64,000 nt of DNA from Aphrocallistes beatrix (GCA_963281255.1 OY725502.1:2914001-2978000); one strand, 5' to 3'; shown: positions 42,525 through 55,208, numbered from the stretch's first letter. Made by a program: numbers and translations. The notes: a model not told the origin generated them from the sequence alone.

Positions 42525-42664
42525 TGGCTCCACTAAGTTCTGACCTTAGACAAAAATATCGACTCATCATGGAATTATGACGTCATTGTCACCTTCTATA
42601 CCTACTATACCTCAGCCATTTAGGTGATAGACAGCTGAAATTTTAATATAATGTGTATATTAAT
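42525..42664 (+). mobile_element. HINE-A internal fragment
   Basis: From TATGGCTCCACTAAGTTCTG to GTGTATATTAATATA, cut at the right by a Tigger MITE end (CAGTTGACTCCGCTTAATAG). Confidence 0.75.
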
Positions 42665-42956
42665 ATACAGTTGACTCCGCTTAATAGGGTCACTCATAGC
42701 ATTCTATATAGTAATGCAATGGCACTCACCTAAAAATTAGTGCCATGGATTGGTTAAATACTTCAAAAACAATAATTTTGATACTGTAGATATTTCAATT
42801 TTCCATCAATTTAGGCATTCACCCACCCTGACAAACTAACTATTATATCAGAACAATTGAAATGAGATATATTATTTGGTTTTTAATGCACATAGTCGAA
42901 TTATTTAATACTTAATACATACAAAATATCAAAAGAATAGTTAATCACAATATTGA

Positions 42957-43425
42957 GACTTGAGGGACAGACCTGACTTAGCTTGAGAGATAAACTTGAC
43001 TTAGCTTGAGGGACAGACTTGACTTAGCTTGAGGGACAGACTTGACTTAGCTTGAGAGACAGATTTGACTTAGCTTGAGAGACAGACTTGACTTAGCTTG
43101 AGGGACAGACTTGACTTAGCTTGAGAGACAGATTTGACTTAGCTTGAGAGACAGACTTGACTTAGCTTGAGGGACAGACTTGACTTAGCTTGAGGGACAG
43201 ACTTGACTTAGCTTGAGAGACAGATTTGACTTAGCTTGAGAGACAGACTTGACTTAGCTTGAGGGACAGACTTGACTTAGCTTGAGAGACAGATTTGACT
43301 TAGCTTGAGAGACAGACTTGACTTAGCTTGAGGGACAGACTTGACTTAGCTTGAGGGACAGACTTGACTTAGCTTGAGGGACAGACTTGACTTAGCTTGA
43401 GGGACAGATTTGACTTGAGACCTGA
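42957..43425. repeat. Minisatellite, 23-bp unit, about 20 copies
   Basis: Unit GACTTAGCTTGAGGGACAGA plus CTT. GAGGGA and GAGAGA versions alternate in a partly ordered higher pattern. Downstream sequence matches that after the array at 1150-1400. Confidence 0.92.
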
Positions 43426-44157
43426 GACTTGAGGCATCATAAGGGAACAATATACTTCTACAAGTAATAAGGAACAATCACACTCCGGCCTTTCAATAGG
43501 ATATGGTCACACATTCCGGACTTCTACAGCCTGTGAAGCCGACTAAATAAACAAAGAATATATTAAATTAGTTCTTGAATTTAGCAAGTTTACTATTCTC
43601 TTGTTTCAATACTAGTGCATTATATATATAGGTCTTAACTTTATTAGAATTTCTGCTGAGGGTGCAGATACATCGTCGTTAAACGACTATTCTTCCCTAC
43701 CCAATTCACATTGAAAATTTTCTAAACATCATTGATGTATTTCAAGAACTCAACAGTTTGGTTTTGTCTACACGGTTCTTTTCCATTAAAAAAGCTAACA
43801 GTCCGGCTGAAGTTGACTAATGGAAAACTTTAAGGGCCAAAATTACATTTTGCCTTTCCAAGCTGACAACCAGCAGGCTTTCGATGTTGATTTGGAACAC
43901 GTTTAGATAAATTGCACTTATTCGAATTAAAAAAGGTACTTATGCCCACGTTTGTAGTAACGAGGATTGCATTCACTAAATTTGGGGATGGTAAACACTT
44001 TTTTTTTTGTCTTTTAAATTCAGTCGATTGTTTCTACCCAACGTATCTATTTTTGGAGTCAATGGTAATAAATCAGTAACAGTTTGACTAAATTTGGCTA
44101 AAAATTCATATTCTATACACTCGATTTACTCATTTTACAGTCTTTCAACTCAATTAT

Positions 44158-44880
44158 CCTTACTATTAAAACTCGATTAATGTACGTATATATACAGTGA
44201 AGATTGGATATAACGACAAATCGCAAATAGCGACCATTTTTCCTTACCCTGAGCGAAATCCTAAGCGTATATTGTGTGTGTGACCCTAAGATCGGATATA
44301 CTAGTAACAGATCGCAAATAACGACATTTCTCTCTTGCCCGATGATACGTCGTTATATCCAATCTTCACTGTATATATATCTGTAACGAATTGATTGAAG
44401 AAACTGTCAGGCCCAGAAAGCTGATATTTGGCATGTGGGAGTTTTTTGGCTATGCTCCAGTAAGTTCTGAGCTCAGACCAAAATGTCAACTCATCATGGA
44501 ATTATGACGTCATTATCACCTTATTTATAATTAGAAATTACAGTTTTTCCACCATAACTCAGCCATTTTAGGTGATAGAAGGCTGAAATTTTAATAGAAT
44601 GTGTATATTAATCTATCTCAGATATTACTTGGCAAAAATAAAAAAATGATGACTCATCACTCTGTTATGACGTCATCATTAAACATCAAAAAAAATTAAT
44701 AACTGACAAATTTGGTGATTTTTCGTGCGAAATCGATTTTAACAGTAGGACAGACGTATTTAGAGATGCTATCTCCCTTATAATTAGTCAATGTGACCCC
44801 AGGCGCCCGCAGGGCGCCTCCGGCGGACACAAAGTGTCCGCCAGTCCCGCAGCGCAAGCAAGCGAAGCGAAGCGCGCTTG
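44158..44880 (+). mobile_element. HINE-A copy with nested MITE
   Basis: CCTTACTATTAAAACTCGAT start, then the TA repeat split by a MITE (44195-44371: CAGTGAAGATTGGATATAAC ends, TA-flanked), then the full body to GCGCGCTTG. Confidence 0.9.
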
Positions 44881-44882
44881 TT

Positions 44883-45190
44883 TTATTTAAAAGTTAAATA
44901 TTTTTAACCCGTGACACCTAGTGTCACTAATGCCATCATATATAGTGGCATTAATTTATGGTATGTGGCACAAATAAGTAAATGTCCAAATATTTATGTT
45001 TGAAGGAGAGTAATTGAGTTGAGAGCTTATAAGGTTCGTAATTTGAATGTGAAAAAAACGAATTTAAAATAAAAATTAGTGTATTTGTTACAGATTAAAT
45101 ATTGTTGACTTCATAAATAGATTAGTTTTACAAATATTTGATGAAAATGTTTGGTGTACGAATACTTTTGGTATGGGAGTGTATGTATAT
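44883..45190. mobile_element. Tc1-type MITE, partial
   Basis: Right end GTACGAATACTTTTGGTATG then GGAGTGTA. The inner TGACACCTAGTGTCACTAAT resembles the middle of 53156-53632. The left end is missing. Confidence 0.6.
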
Positions 45191-45599
45191 ACATGATTCT
45201 AGAATAATTACATTAGTTAAGAAATAACTCACCCTTGGAATCTTGTTGTTTTGGTAGTATTCACAGGTCTTGGACTGACTCGATACCATTTTTCACGAAG
45301 ACCCTCTGTAATTGGAAGTAGAGTTAGGCGCGACACAAGACATCGCTCAAATAATAATTTATGCAATTAGTGTTATCAAGTGAGGTATTATAAATGAATA
45401 ATAGAAATAATACGCAGCAAAACAATACATTACTGTAATACACTAATGTTGTATGTGAAGTAAATATAAATATTGTGGTTACATAATATTTTCAAAATGA
45501 ATATTTAAACAACCATGAACTCAAAATATGAGATAATTATATAGTTGATAATAACAGTTATTTAATTAGCGGTTTTAGGATTGAAGTATTTAACCAATC

Positions 45600-46140
45600 C
45601 ATGGTACTAATCTTTCAACTCGTTTGCACTCCCACAAGGTTAAAAATTTTCCAACTGTGCCACCTCATACCACCAATGCCATCATATATAATGGTGATCA
45701 CTCGTGACATGTGGCATAGGAAAGCAAATGCTGAAAAGAGACTCGTTTGCTGATGGAATCTGCCTATTCTAAGAGCATAACTGACAACGAAGAAAAGGTA
45801 GATAAGTTCTTAGTTAGTTCATTTCCAGATCTTTCTAATCTAAATTTAATCGACCTACGAAACTGCTGAATAGCTCATGTGTAACAACTCTTTATTTTTT
45901 ATTAAGATAGTTATTTCAGAAACCAGGCCTTTCATGACCGATCCATGTCAATTAACGACGAATTATTTATAAAAGCATTTGATAATAAAAACTTCACAAT
46001 TCCGACCTCGCGAATTTCTATAAATGACACTCGCCAAGTTGAGACCATCCTCAATGAGGTTGATAACTATTTACCAGTATTAAACAGTGAATCTTCGAAT
46101 ATTTCATTCCACTTTTAGTTAGGCAACTTAGAAATTTGAT
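45600..46140 (+). other. Possible decayed or cryptic exon
   Basis: 45921-46118 reads openly as SMSINDELFIKAFDNKNFT...NISFHF and stop, after a TTATTTCAG acceptor-like site. A short frame (MESAYSKSITDNEEK) lies upstream at 45752. The phases do not match across the only donor I can find. No family recognised. Confidence 0.25.
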
Positions 46141-46282
46141 AAATTCTAAAAGTCGTCGTCGTTATATATCATCTTAACTCATGTATTTTCATTAAAAATA
46201 CATAGAATATCACCTGCTTGTTACCGACTTAATCAGTCATCTCATTGCTTAATCTTAATACATGAGAGAAATTTCATTAGTA

Positions 46283-46429
46283 CAGTCTGGATCGCTTATT
46301 GTGAATTACCAGGGGACCAAAAATCGGTTCATATATAGATTCATATTAAGCGAACTTGATTCAATACAAATCCTAACTCAAAATGAAATTGGGATAAGGA
46401 GGTTAGTTCATAATAAACGACCCTGATTG
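46283..46429. mobile_element. pogo-like MITE
   Basis: CAGTCTGGATCGCTTATTGT left; the inverse of AATAAACGACCCTGATTG right; TA-flanked. Relative of 36656-36840. Confidence 0.82.
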
Positions 46430-46736
46430 TATAAACAATACTATGGGTATTGAAGGTGGTTACTTTCAAATTCGAAGGGAAATTTACTTCAAATTTAGCC
46501 ATAGTGAACGCCATGTGATACTTCGAATGGATGAAATTCACATTCGTAGTGTGGCATCTTATAAATGAAGTAAAGTTTTCGACACCATCGACAATCCAAG
46601 TGACCCCCCACAATTGTATTTCCAACCATTGTTCATCCAATTCTGTTAGGGTCTTTCTCCGCGGTTGATTTATTACCAATTATGACTAAAATAATGAGTG
46701 ATATCGAGTTGCTATCTATTTGTTGAGGCTTTACAG

Positions 46737-46920
46737 CAGTGGTACCCCTTGGTGTCAAGGTTTCACGTACTCTTCTCAATTTTCTTTGTTTTGTTTTGTT
46801 GGTTTGGTTTGGGATAGACTGCATGAATATATTGCTTAATTTAAATAATTTACCCCAGGTACCCCCTGGGGGTGCTACGCGTACCCATGGCTTACTAATT
46901 TCCAAGGTTCAGAACCGCTG
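46737..46920. mobile_element. hAT MITE, 8-bp duplication CTTTACAG
   Basis: CAGTGGTACCCCTTGGTGTC left; GGTTCAGAACCGCTG right; CTTTACAG exactly repeated on both sides. It landed on the terminus of the mariner-type MITE that follows. Confidence 0.92.
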
Positions 46921-46925
46921 CTTTA

Positions 46926-47194
46926 CAGGGTGTTTCAAAAGTCTTGGCCCCTTGAACATTTTAACTTATATACTACATGAAAGGCATCCTGAATTCCATT
47001 CATGAACTTAATTCGCCAATATAATCACCTTTCAATTCGAGTACTTTCCTAATTCGATTTAGCATACTACTCACTAAATTATCTAAGAATGATTTCCATT
47101 TACCATTTTAGCGGCCCGATTGGGAAATTTTTGATTTCTAAGTTTGTTTTCGTGGCTCTATTAGAATAGGTGCCAATACTTTTGAAACACCCCG
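46926..47194. mobile_element. mariner-type MITE
   Basis: CAGGGTGTTTCAAAAGTCTT left; AATACTTTTGAAACACCCCG right; TA-flanked. Confidence 0.88.
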
Positions 47195-47560
47195 TATGTA
47201 CCGTTAATTATCTCTTCTATACCCGTTACAAATATTGTTTCGAACCAAATTTAGTACCTAATTATTGTATTATATTCTTATAGATAAATCCTCCGACATG
47301 AACTATAATCTACTACTACCGTCTGAATGAAATCTCTACTTTATCATTATCATCATCATTATCGAGGAACTCCACTAACAGCTACAATGACACTTATTCA
47401 AGAGGCATCGGAGTTACATTCTATCCCTATCATCATATCTCGCTTCTACTCGACTTTCTAAACTACCTCTATGCTCATTTTATCTGTGAATCACATTTCT
47501 TTCAAATTATACTTATAATTTCTGGTTGATTATTTATTAATTTACTTACTACATGTCCAC

Positions 47561-47752
47561 CAGGGTATTATACAGCCTTCCAGAGATACGCTCCTAATCT
47601 AAAATTTCTAAATTTTAATACGCTTAAATCGCTAAATAACATTATAATATTGGCTAAATTGGGTATTTTTGTGGATTTTTACGCTCCTAAACACATTGCG
47701 GCTTAAAATCATACGCCTAAAGGAGCGTCTCGCGCTCCTAGATAATCCCCTG
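47561..47752. mobile_element. hAT MITE, 8-bp duplication ATGTCCAC
   Basis: CAGGGTATTATACAGCC left; GATAATCCCCTG right; ATGTCCAC repeated exactly. Relative at 53038-53142 with GTACATAT/GTACGTAT. Confidence 0.92.
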
Positions 47753-47819
47753 ATGTCCACTATATATTAAATTATCCCCAGACCATTCATGATTTCATAA
47801 AAGGGAAGTAGGTTATTAA

Positions 47820-47960
47820 TTAGTAAAGTAAATTTACTTTACTTAAATTTACTTAAATTTACTTACAATTACAATTTACAATTTACAATTACAATTTACA
47901 ATTTACAATTTACTTACAAATTTACTTAAATTTACAGTAAATTTACAGTTAGAATTTTGA
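47820..47960. repeat. Low-complexity TTTACTTA/CAATTTA tract
   Basis: Imperfect short repeats of AATTTACTTA and ACAATTTAC. Confidence 0.8.
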
Positions 47961-48040
47961 TATAAAAGTAAACTAACTGATCTAACTAATCCCTAGTCCA
48001 AGTCCACCAATCAGCACCATTGCCTTAGTGTATAGAATGC

Positions 48041-48476
48041 TATGGCTCCACTAAGTTCTGAGCTCAGACGAAAATGTCGAATCATCATGGAACGTCATTG
48101 TCACCTATTTTATAATTAGAAATTTCGGTTTTTTGACCATAACTCAGCCGTTTTAAGTGCTATATAGAAAGCTGAAATTTTAATAGAATGTGTATATTAA
48201 TTAATAATATATCTCACATGATACAACTATCATTAAAAAATGATGATTCATCACTGTTATGACGTCATCATTACACATCAAAATTTTTAAAAATTAACAA
48301 ATTTGGTGATTTTTCGTGCGATATCGATTATAACAGTAGGACAGACGTATTTAGATACGTATATTATCTCCCTTATAATCAATCAATGTAACCCCAGTCA
48401 AAGGGCGAAAAAGGGCGCCTCCGGCGGACACAAAGTGTCCGCCAGCCGCGCAGCTCAAGCAAGCGAAGCGCGCTTG
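48041..48476 (+). mobile_element. HINE-A copy, 5' truncated
   Basis: From TATGGCTCCACTAAGTTCTG to the double hairpin and GCGCGCTTG. One TGACGTCA remains. Confidence 0.85.
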
Positions 48477-48639
48477 TAATTAGCTAACTTGTAGAAACTG
48501 GGGTAAGAAACTTAGAAATTAATCATTTATTAATTAACACTAGATCCATTTTTAAGAATAAATGTTCGTGATCCCGATTCTAGCACTGGTTACTGCTCAG
48601 TCTGTTTTGTCTGCTAAAGTCAAGCACCTGTTCAACCCC

Positions 48640-50831
48640 AAATGACTTACCGATTCGGACTTATATGACAAGGACCTTGATATGACTGTTTTTCACCAGG
48701 ATCCGGCTTCCTGCGGCGTCATCTGCAGCATCTGCTTTTTGCACAAAGAGGTCGTGAAGACCAAAGGACAGTATGTGACTGAGCCTGCTTTCCCTAAACG
48801 CAAGCTGCTGCTCTCAAAGCACCTGGAGACGGACACTCATAAACAAGCTCGATAAATTCGGCAGATGCAGAGCTCCTCTGCGCTCCACCAGGGCTATATG
48901 GAACGAGTGAAGTGTTTCGATGAGACTGTTGCTCAGCGTATTCGTATAATTTACTGGCTCGTCAAAGAAGAGATTGCCAACCGCAAACTGGAATCGCTGC
49001 AGGACTTGATTAACGACGTCGGTGAGAGCGAGAAGCTGTGTGCCTTCAAACACACCAGCAGTACGGCTGTTAGTGAATTTATTCAACTGATCTCCTCTCA
49101 TCTCAGTGATCAGATCGTGTCCGAGGCTAAGCTGAGCATATTCTGGTCATCGATGGTCGATGAATCCACTGACATCAGTGCCTTCCAGCAGTATGTGACC
49201 TTTATTCGGTACGTTGATTCCACCGGAAAGGTCCATGTTAAGTTCTTGGACATCCGCCCCGTTGGCCCCGAAGGTGCTACCTCAGACAACCTGGTCAAAA
49301 TGTTCAAGCAGGTCGCCGCTGACTACGACCTTTCCCTCTCTAATCATGTCGCAATGTCGTGTGACGGTGCTGCTGCCATGTTCGGCCGCGTCAACGGCGT
49401 TGCTAAGCAGTTGGAGGATGAAATTGGCACCATGATCAGCGTTCACTGCCTTGGTTGCAACGGATTCCGTTGAACCCCTTCAGACGCTGCGTAACACGGA
49501 GCGCTTGCTCATTCATCTGTGGAAGTTCTTCGCTTGTTCTCCTTTGCGCTCGTCCAAACTAGCGGAGATCAAGGGACTGTTTCGTACCAAGCAGAGGCAG
49601 CTCATCCGAACCTGCAAGACGCGCTGGCTATCATGCGAGCAGGCTGTTGTTGCTGCTTTGTCTGAAATCATAGCAGTTTGGGCTGCACTTGAGTACTTTT
49701 CAAACGAGCGCGCCGACCCTACGGCTACCGGTCTGCTGGGCAAGACCAAGAACGTCAACTTTATCATGAATCTACAATTGTTCAACTGCGTTCTGCCTCA
49801 CTTGTCTGCCCTGTCCAAGCTGTTCCAGACTGGTGGCTTGAATTTCGTCCAGGTTCAGCCTGCGGTGGATCTTTGCAAGATGCAAATCATGTCGGTGGTT
49901 GAAGACTCGCTTGCTTGGAAGGGCCTGCAGGAGCACTGGCCGCTGAAGTATCTTACTGAGCTCGGGGAGCTTACTGACGAGCACAAGGACAGGGCAGAAT
50001 CGTTGGTGTCCCGCTACTGTAAAGAGATCTGCAAGGAAATCGACCGGCGTTTTCCCGAGCCCGCCGTTCTTACCAGCTTCAAGATATTCGATCCTGCCTT
50101 CGTTCCTCACGACAGACAACAACGTAATCAGTACGGCGAAGATGAACTTCAGCGACTGTAGGCGAAGTACGGTCCCCTCTTGGAGCTTGGAGTTGCGTAC
50201 CAGATCAACGCTAATGGGTTCTTCTTCGAGAAAAGCTGGTCACTGAATTCAGAGACTGTCGCACGGCGGCCGACGTCTGCCAGCGAATGATTCGAAGCCC
50301 GGCCTACTCTTGCTTCCCCAACCTCTGCACCTTTGCCAAGATCGCCCTCACCATTCCCAAATCGACAGCCTGGCCAGAGCGCGACTTTTCTACTTTGAAG
50401 CGCATTAAAACCTCTTCCCGGAACCGATTGTTGAACCAAACTGTCAATTCGCTCGTCAACATCTCCATGAATGGACCGGACACCCTCTCAGTCAAGGAAT
50501 CTTTGGCCATTGCCAAGGCCTGAAAAGATGCTAAGGAGCGTAGGCGTGTCAATGATCGCGTCAATATGCCCAGAATTGTTTCTCACTCTGCAGACGACCT
50601 GATCGAGGACGAGAATGACCCAGATGGTGACTTTGATAGCTTTGAGCTTGCAGACATGATTGACAGCGACTCATTCTGGTTGTAATTTGAATGTGCATGA
50701 CAATAAAAGTGTAATATATAGTTTCTTGATAAAAATATTTGTTTTTCGACACATTGCTAGGTTAAAATTTTTTCGGTGGTTACACCGTGATTAAGCTGAG
50801 TTACACCAAGGTATCAACCTTAAAAAACCCC
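48640..50831 (+). pseudogene. hAT transposase (ZNF862-like), GC-rich, broken
   Basis: Reading in order: a BED-type zinc finger (ICSICFLHKEVV ... KHLETDTHK), then MVDESTDISAFQQY (first Asp), AMSCDGAAAMFGRVNG (second Asp) and VHCLGC. The C-terminal dimerisation end is WPERDFSTLKRIKTSSRNRL ... SLVNISMNGPD. An in-frame TAA lies after the finger, there is a frame change near 49465 and at least one more stop or shift near 50160-50280, so it is not functional. A right terminus CCCCCTG is seen at about 50835; no matching left end is found. The segment is roughly half G+C with G/C-rich third positions, unlike all surrounding DNA, suggesting recent arrival, perhaps by horizontal transfer. Confidence 0.85.
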
Positions 50832-50937
<106 letters not shown>

Positions 50938-51116
50938 TATGAATAATTATCACTAATTGGAATCTTCACGCCATCTAGAAGAATAATGATATTTATGTTG
51001 TGAATGTGGTATAAAGAATAGGGTTAGGGCATTTGTTTGTTTGTTTGTTTTTTTCGGAAACAAGGGAGGTACTAGAGTCATTTGTCCGGAATGTATGATA
51101 AATTAGCCACAGGGCT

Positions 51117-51230
51117 GGGGTTGGTTAACCGATATTCGGGGTCGGTTATTTTAGTTTCCTCCAGGGACAAAATTTTCTTAACCATTAACCGTGATTGACG
51201 GCGGTTAGCCGGTTAACCGAATCCAGCCTT
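51117..51230. mobile_element. hAT MITE with GGTTAACCG-rich arms
   Basis: CAGGGCTGGGGTTGGTTAAC left; GTTAACCGAATCCAGCCTTG right; near-duplicated flanks ATTAGCCA/AATAGCCA. Confidence 0.75.
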
Positions 51231-51835
51231 GTAATAGCCATTTGAGGCTTTTTATAAGAAACACGTTGATCCAACATATTTATTAGTCACTTGCTTATTC
51301 CAATTTGAAAGTTCGACCTTCTCCAGTCTGCATCTTATTCACCTCTGGTCCCAATATTAATTAAATTAGGCATTTTCCAGTTTGAAATTCGACTTTATTC
51401 GGTCAACTCCCCTTTTGTTTTGAAAGAACGTGTAAACTGTTATTTTTGTGCCAGGTTTCTACTTTTGTTTGAATATTCCCAATAAACTATTTTAAACTTG
51501 AACAATTTAAAATTTTATATCTAGGCAGACGATGACTTAATTCAGCTTTGTTAATGATTTTATTGAAACGCTCTCATACCTTTTTTAAAACCCAAATTCG
51601 AGTGATACAGGATCGACATGCATATGTTATATCAATATGTTATAACTTTCACCAGATGAACACCTGATGTGAACATGATCAGTTGAGTCGGTAAGTCGAA
51701 TAAAATTCTAAAATATTTACAACAAATATTTTGTATATCAATATGCACGTTTCGCTCTCATATATCAAATGTTGGGTTATCCACCATTATTTATTCGTTT
51801 TGTGCCTAATAAATGGGGATTATTATTGCATTAAA

Positions 51836-51912
51836 CATCGCTCCCGCAAGGCGACTGATGCTAATACAAAGTGCTCGCCATCAGTGCAGTGCAAGAGAGC
51901 GAAGCACGCTTG
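51836..51912 (+). mobile_element. Degenerate HINE-A 3' end
   Basis: Decayed GCTCGCC hairpin and CGAAGCACGCTTG terminus. Confidence 0.5.
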
Positions 51913-51930
51913 TTATAATATGAGAAAGTA

Positions 51931-52099
51931 CAGTCGACTCCGCTTAATATGGTCACATCGGTCAGAGTACATTTTGCCACGATTAAGCAAAGAACCCTAT
52001 TAAACCGAAAATATTTTGTATTAGCTTCTATGTGTGAGAGCTATTCTCCTGCCAAAAGTGACCCGATTAAACAGTAACCCTATTAAGCGGAGTCGACTG
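51931..52099. mobile_element. Tigger-like MITE
   Basis: CAGTCGACTCCGCTTAATAT left; ATTAAGCGGAGTCGACTG right; TA-flanked. The cleanest copy of the family here. Confidence 0.92.
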
Positions 52100-52496
52100 T
52101 ATTAGTATTGCATTTAAATACAATTGTAAAGTAATAATATACTTTTGAGATTCATAAGTATCTACGTACGTATATTGTATTTAGATACAGCTTGAAAATA
52201 TTCGTATTGTATTTAATCAATTTTGAATGTATTTGACCACAACCAACCCTGATCTATACACTGAGAAAGTTTAAGTTCTATTATAATAAGGAAAAATAGT
52301 ATATGAGAGCAATAATAGTATCATTATGGTAGAACATACGAATCCAATGCACTACAACGTAGTCAGTGATTGGCATAGAGGACACGTGCTTCTGTCATGA
52401 TTTTATTTCAAAATTTGTTATAAATATGCATTATTTATTGTCATTTGCTGGTCAATTATACTAACTACTATATGTGTATAATATAATGTTGTATAC

Positions 52497-52639
52497 CAGC
52501 GGTTTTCAACTTTTTTGGCTGTGGACCCCCTAAAGCAATTTTCCTATATTCTGTGGACTCCTTCCTATAAACCGTAATACACAATTTCGAATCCTGTGGA
52601 CCACTAAGGGGTCCATGGACCCCAGGTTGGGAATCACTG
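52497..52639. mobile_element. hAT MITE, 8-bp duplication TTGTATAC/TTGCATAC
   Basis: CAGCGGTTTTCAACTTTTTT left; GTTGGGAATCACTG right; flanks agree at 7 of 8. Confidence 0.88.
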
Positions 52640-52747
52640 TTGCATACGATGAAATTAATCCTTTTTATCTATCTTATTTATGTATAACCTTTAGTCTCCT
52701 ACCTCAGGGGAAATATAGAAATTTCGCTATATAATTAATATTATTAA

Positions 52748-52867
52748 AACCCTTGAATGCACTTGGGATTTTTCTATTTATAGTAGTAACCCCAAACTTA
52801 TATGGCTTCCCCATTGAAAATAGCTTAAACCGGAAATGACGCAACACATTCCTGTGGCAAGCGTGGG
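52748..52867. mobile_element. piggyBac-like MITE, second family
   Basis: Begins ACCCTTGAATGCACTTGGG and ends GGCAAGCGTGGG before TTAA. Copy of 22257-22366. Confidence 0.75.
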
Positions 52868-53037
52868 TTAAGAATAATTTTTGTTATGGTTGCTTTTTAA
52901 CGAGGTTTCTCAATCATTGAAAGATACGTATAGTGATAATTATAAACGTTGATTTAAAGCATAAAGGCGAATAATATTATATTTTGGGTGTTCGGATTGT
53001 AAGAATGAAGTGTTGGGATCAGCGAGGGTGTACATAT

Positions 53038-53142
53038 CAGGGTATTATACAGCTCTCAAGAGATACTCTCCTAATCTCAAACCACTTTGAGGCTTAAATT
53101 CATACGCCCAAAGGAGCGTCTCGCGCTCATAGATATCCCTTG
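53038..53142. mobile_element. hAT MITE, internally deleted
   Basis: CAGGGTATTATACAGCTCTC left; GATATCCCTTG right; flanks GTACATAT/GTACGTAT. Sits in a truncated pogo-like MITE (52895-53037). Confidence 0.8.
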
Positions 53143-53155
53143 GTACGTATATATA

Positions 53156-53632
53156 CACTACCCTGACAAAAGTATTCGACCGCCACGAAAACCTCCATAC
53201 AAATAGTATTAAAGTGTATCTATTCATAATGGAATATGTAATCAAACAGAAGAGGTATTCTATTTTTGATTTCAGATTCATAAACTACACATCCGAATTA
53301 CTAATTTTTGAAACTTTCAATACAAATACTAATTCTCAAGTATAAAATTATCAACCTCTGCCACTTTGTGTCACTAATCGCCATCATATATAATGGCTGT
53401 GACTCGGGACAAGTAGCATCAAGTATCAAAGGTAGATATTTATAATTTTGGGAGTTACTAGTTGAGTTGAGGATCTCAATTATGAGTAATTAGAATGTGT
53501 AGATTAGGAATTAGAAATCAAAAATAGAGTATTTCTAACAGTTTGAGTACATGTTCCTTTATGTACAGATCCACTTTAATACTATTTGTATGGAGGTTTC
53601 TGTGGTGGTCGAATACTTTTGTCCGGGCACTG
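53156..53632. mobile_element. Tc1/mariner-type MITE
   Basis: CACTACCCTGACAAAAGTAT left; the inverse of ATACTTTTGTCCGGGCACTG right; TA-flanked. Arms of about 110 bp. Confidence 0.88.
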
Positions 53633-53658
53633 TATATATATATATTATATATATATAT

Positions 53659-53912
53659 AAGCGCTTCGCTTGCTTGCGCTGCGCGGCTGTCAGACACGCC
53701 CTTTGGGCGCCTAGGCTCACATTAATTAATTATAAGATAAATAACATGATTAAATGCGTCTGTCTTACTGTTATAATCGATATCGCACGAAAAATGTGAC
53801 AATAACGTCATAATTCCATAATGAGTCGAAATTTTCGTCTGAGGTCAGAACTTAGTGGAGCCATAGCCAAAAGACTCCCACATGCCAAAAATCAGCTTTC
53901 TGTGCCTGGCAG
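53659..53912 (-). mobile_element. HINE-A copy, internally deleted
   Basis: Starts at the terminal hairpin (GCGCTTCGCTTGCTTGCGC) and ends in the AAGCTG/GGCAGTT block. The middle about 200 bp is missing. Confidence 0.75.
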
Positions 53913-54616
53913 TTCGTTTAGTTGTTCACTGCAATTAATCTTCTACTGTATTTTGATGAATAAAAGTGCCACCCTCGAGTCACACAGGCGGACATGTACA
54001 TGAATGTAGTGTCCGCTTGCAACGGAGCCAAGTTGATTGATTATTTCTTATACCAACAAATTAATGCTCTCAATAATTTATACACTGTTAATAAAGTAAT
54101 ATGAACAGTTGCTCCTATTAAATTTCCATGACTGGTTTGTGTTTTGTTTGACTGCTCTACAATTATACCTCATAACTTCTTGTTACCTCAACAATTCTTT
54201 CAGTATCGGATTAGACAAGAAGTAGGCTATATATTAATGACTAGGATATAATATTACTCCATTGTTAATTACAGATGATTCTGGCTGTACCTAATGCTTC
54301 TGATCTATCAGTATATATATTTTTGCATAACGTACATTCGTATAAATAGATTGAACTGATGATTATATGCTCAATCTGTGTAGTTGTATATTGTTAAAGT
54401 TATTTTCAAAGTAAGTTAACACATATCTTTTATATTATATAATTTGTAATTATATATAGCAATACTTTAGGTACTATAATCACAATATTCAATTTTTGCG
54501 TATTACTTTTAAAAAGCTATCTATTTTAACAGGCTTATGGTAAAGCCCCTTCAAAAGGCTTAAGTCTAAGCCCTAGAGAAGGACTTCAGTCTGGATTTAT
54601 TCCCTTTGGTGATATA
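53913..54616. other. No gene seen
   Basis: Unassigned AT-rich DNA; GAAGGGGCTTT-like inverted words at 54540-54570. Confidence 0.35.
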
Positions 54617-55208
54617 CAGGCAGCCCTCGCCGTTCGCGGGTTTGCCATTCGCGGTTTCGACTATTCGCGGAAATTTTTTTGAGTCTTGTTTTGCTATTCG
54701 CGACTCGTTCCCTCGACTATTCGCGGTTTTCGTTACTCTCTTCAGTAGTTTCATGGGCTACCATAAGTCCATAACCTTATACGTATCTACATATTATCCT
54801 GGCAATAGCATTTACTGTTTCTATTGTTCTATACTAATACTAGACTCTATTGTTTCTACGTATACTTATAATTTTCTACTAAATAATTACATCAAGCATA
54901 AAAGGAAGTTGGTTGGTGATTGTAAGGCTAGACTTTACTATTTAGGTATGGTACTTAGGTTTGCTACTAGGAGATCTATATCTTTCATTTATCACTTCGT
55001 TTATTATTACCATTTCACTTGTGCCAGTGTTTGTATCAATATTACAGCTTAACTATTGAATCAATAACGTATTTAGCAAACTGTATCTAGCGTCGTTTTT
55101 ATAATCTAGGAACGTACCCCACGATTCTCATTGAACTAACGTCTTGCCGTTCGCGATTTTGCCATTCGCGGCAATTCTCAAGAACATAACCCCCACGAAG
55201 GATACCTG
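54617..55208. mobile_element. Tigger-like MITE, 0.6 kb
   Basis: CAGGCAGCCCTCGCCGTTCG left; the inverse of CGAAGGATACCTG right; GCCATTCGCGG words near both ends; TA-flanked. Resembles the published Tigger termini beginning CAGG. The 148-codon frame inside shows no transposase motif. Confidence 0.85.

Larger units (their letters stand above)
43426..45560 (-). mobile_element. P-like repeat, copy 2, interrupted
   Basis: Matches 1376-2890 in order: the segment after the minisatellite, the transposase-like stretch at 43640-44000, and the 3' part at 45180-45560. It is split by a HINE (44158-44880) and a Tc1-type MITE piece (44883-45190). It lacks the pogo MITE and the Tc1 insertion found in copy 1, so it serves as the empty site for both. 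Confidence 0.75.

Noticed and set aside
54606-55052. 148-codon frame in the Tigger-like MITE
   Set aside because: Lies wholly inside a non-autonomous element, AT-driven composition, no helix-turn-helix or DDE motif.
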